A program made the position numbers and the translations under genes. A DNA stretch of 30,466 nt from Didymodactylos carnosus (lineage: Eukaryota > Rotifera > Eurotatoria > Philodinida > Philodinidae), in contig CAJNOQ010001552.1 of NCBI GenBank assembly GCA_905250885.1, forward strand, positions 1-30,466, written 5' to 3'. The notes beneath the pieces were generated by a model, which saw nothing but the letters and a program-made list of their open reading frames with translations, had not been told where the DNA came from and ran no database searches. The first letter of the stretch is position 1. The number at the start of each line of letters is the position of its first letter. Below, one piece after another: positions 30,009 through 30,466 of this stretch.

Positions 30009-30466
30009 GCTTCGGTAGCTCGCATATGAATGAGCAAAGGACAAAAAGTTTTGCGGCCTTTCAAAATTCTCTGCTCATTGAAATACAACCGATTCCGTCT
30101 AAAAGGAACTAGCCATGCTTTTTCATGTAAAGAAAGGAAACAAATAATCTGTTTCATAAAACAACTTAACTCGCCTGAGCGACAAGACGTGCACTTTGAA
30201 GGCGACCAGCGGTTTCTTCGGTGGAAAGGATATGGGCGAATAAGGCTGTTTTTCGACCCCCATTATTTATCGAAGATTTCTATCCAGAGAGAATCAGTCT
30301 TCTCTCCTGAGCAAAATGCTGCATAAAGTTCTTCCGGAAAGCGAGATTTTTTTCGACCCATCCACGCCCTTCGGCTGGAGTACGGGGAAATCGAAAATTT
30401 TGTTCACACGCTAGAGATCTCGTGTTCATGCAGTTAATTAGAGTTTCGAATGATGATTCTAGGTTG
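30009..30466. other. 3' flank of the peptidase-like gene, no gene supported
   Basis: A 98-codon open frame at 30030-30326 has no recognisable domain and begins 22 bases after the preceding stop. It is most likely untranslated or intergenic sequence. Confidence 0.4.

Overview
The window looks like nuclear DNA from a bdelloid rotifer (Adineta/Rotaria type). Three things support this. The protein-coding genes are cut by GT-AG introns of about 45-66 bp. There is a six-bladed NHL-repeat protein built on the AGGNGxGN / VYVADxxNxRI pattern that is strongly expanded in bdelloids. The gene mix is also typical of bdelloid accessory regions: a hog-only Hint protein, a FLYWCH/MULE transposase, an F-box/GRDP protein and C39-like cysteine peptidases. 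No rRNA, tRNA or CRISPR array was recognised. The species assignment is inference.

Layout. 203-1823 (-): FLYWCH + MULE transposase with all three acidic catalytic residues still visible, broken by a frameshift at an intron and by an in-frame stop. 1985-2150: degenerate short-period repeat. 2579-3559 (-): four-exon secreted Hint (hedgehog-C-terminal-like) protein with a 20-nt microexon. 3693-3874: tandem duplication of about 91 bp. 4257-5386 (-): NHL beta-propeller protein. 6010-6194 (-): a two-exon gene for a 41-residue secreted peptide with a TATA box. 6578-7039 (-): weak ankyrin-like remnant. 7097-7590 (+): possible secreted Cys-rich gene that does not assemble cleanly.

8446-15300 is a repeat domain. 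At least eight diverged copies of one unrecognised repeat are arranged head to tail on the left and inverted on the right. The two inverted arms meet a spacer of about 2.3 kb, and each arm ends in a C-rich, telomere-like tract (CCCACA type, compare the bdelloid telomere TGTGGG). 15577-18805 (-) is a complete GYCGET-type C39-like peptidase gene (306 aa); its first two introns are 55 and 50 bp but the third is 2.2 kb. 19000-23000 is gene-poor, with a tandem repeat near 19.55-19.74 kb.

23087-24789 (+) is an F-box + GRDP (DUF1399) gene whose last exon runs into a 3,456-bp mobile element (24741-28196). The element has arms of about 1.1 kb in inverted orientation, 20-bp terminal repeats and TTAA on both sides. 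Each arm carries the same inward-facing TATA box plus ATG at identical spacing, so it has mirror-image promoters. If the element and one TTAA are removed, the GRDP frame stays open into a copy of the 8-15 kb repeat. This is either an interrupted gene or the footprint of recombination between two element copies. 29490-30008 (+) is a small intronless cysteine-peptidase-like gene.

The genes do not form a pathway. The window reads as scattered, mostly secreted or adaptor-type genes embedded in old mobile DNA, possibly subtelomeric.
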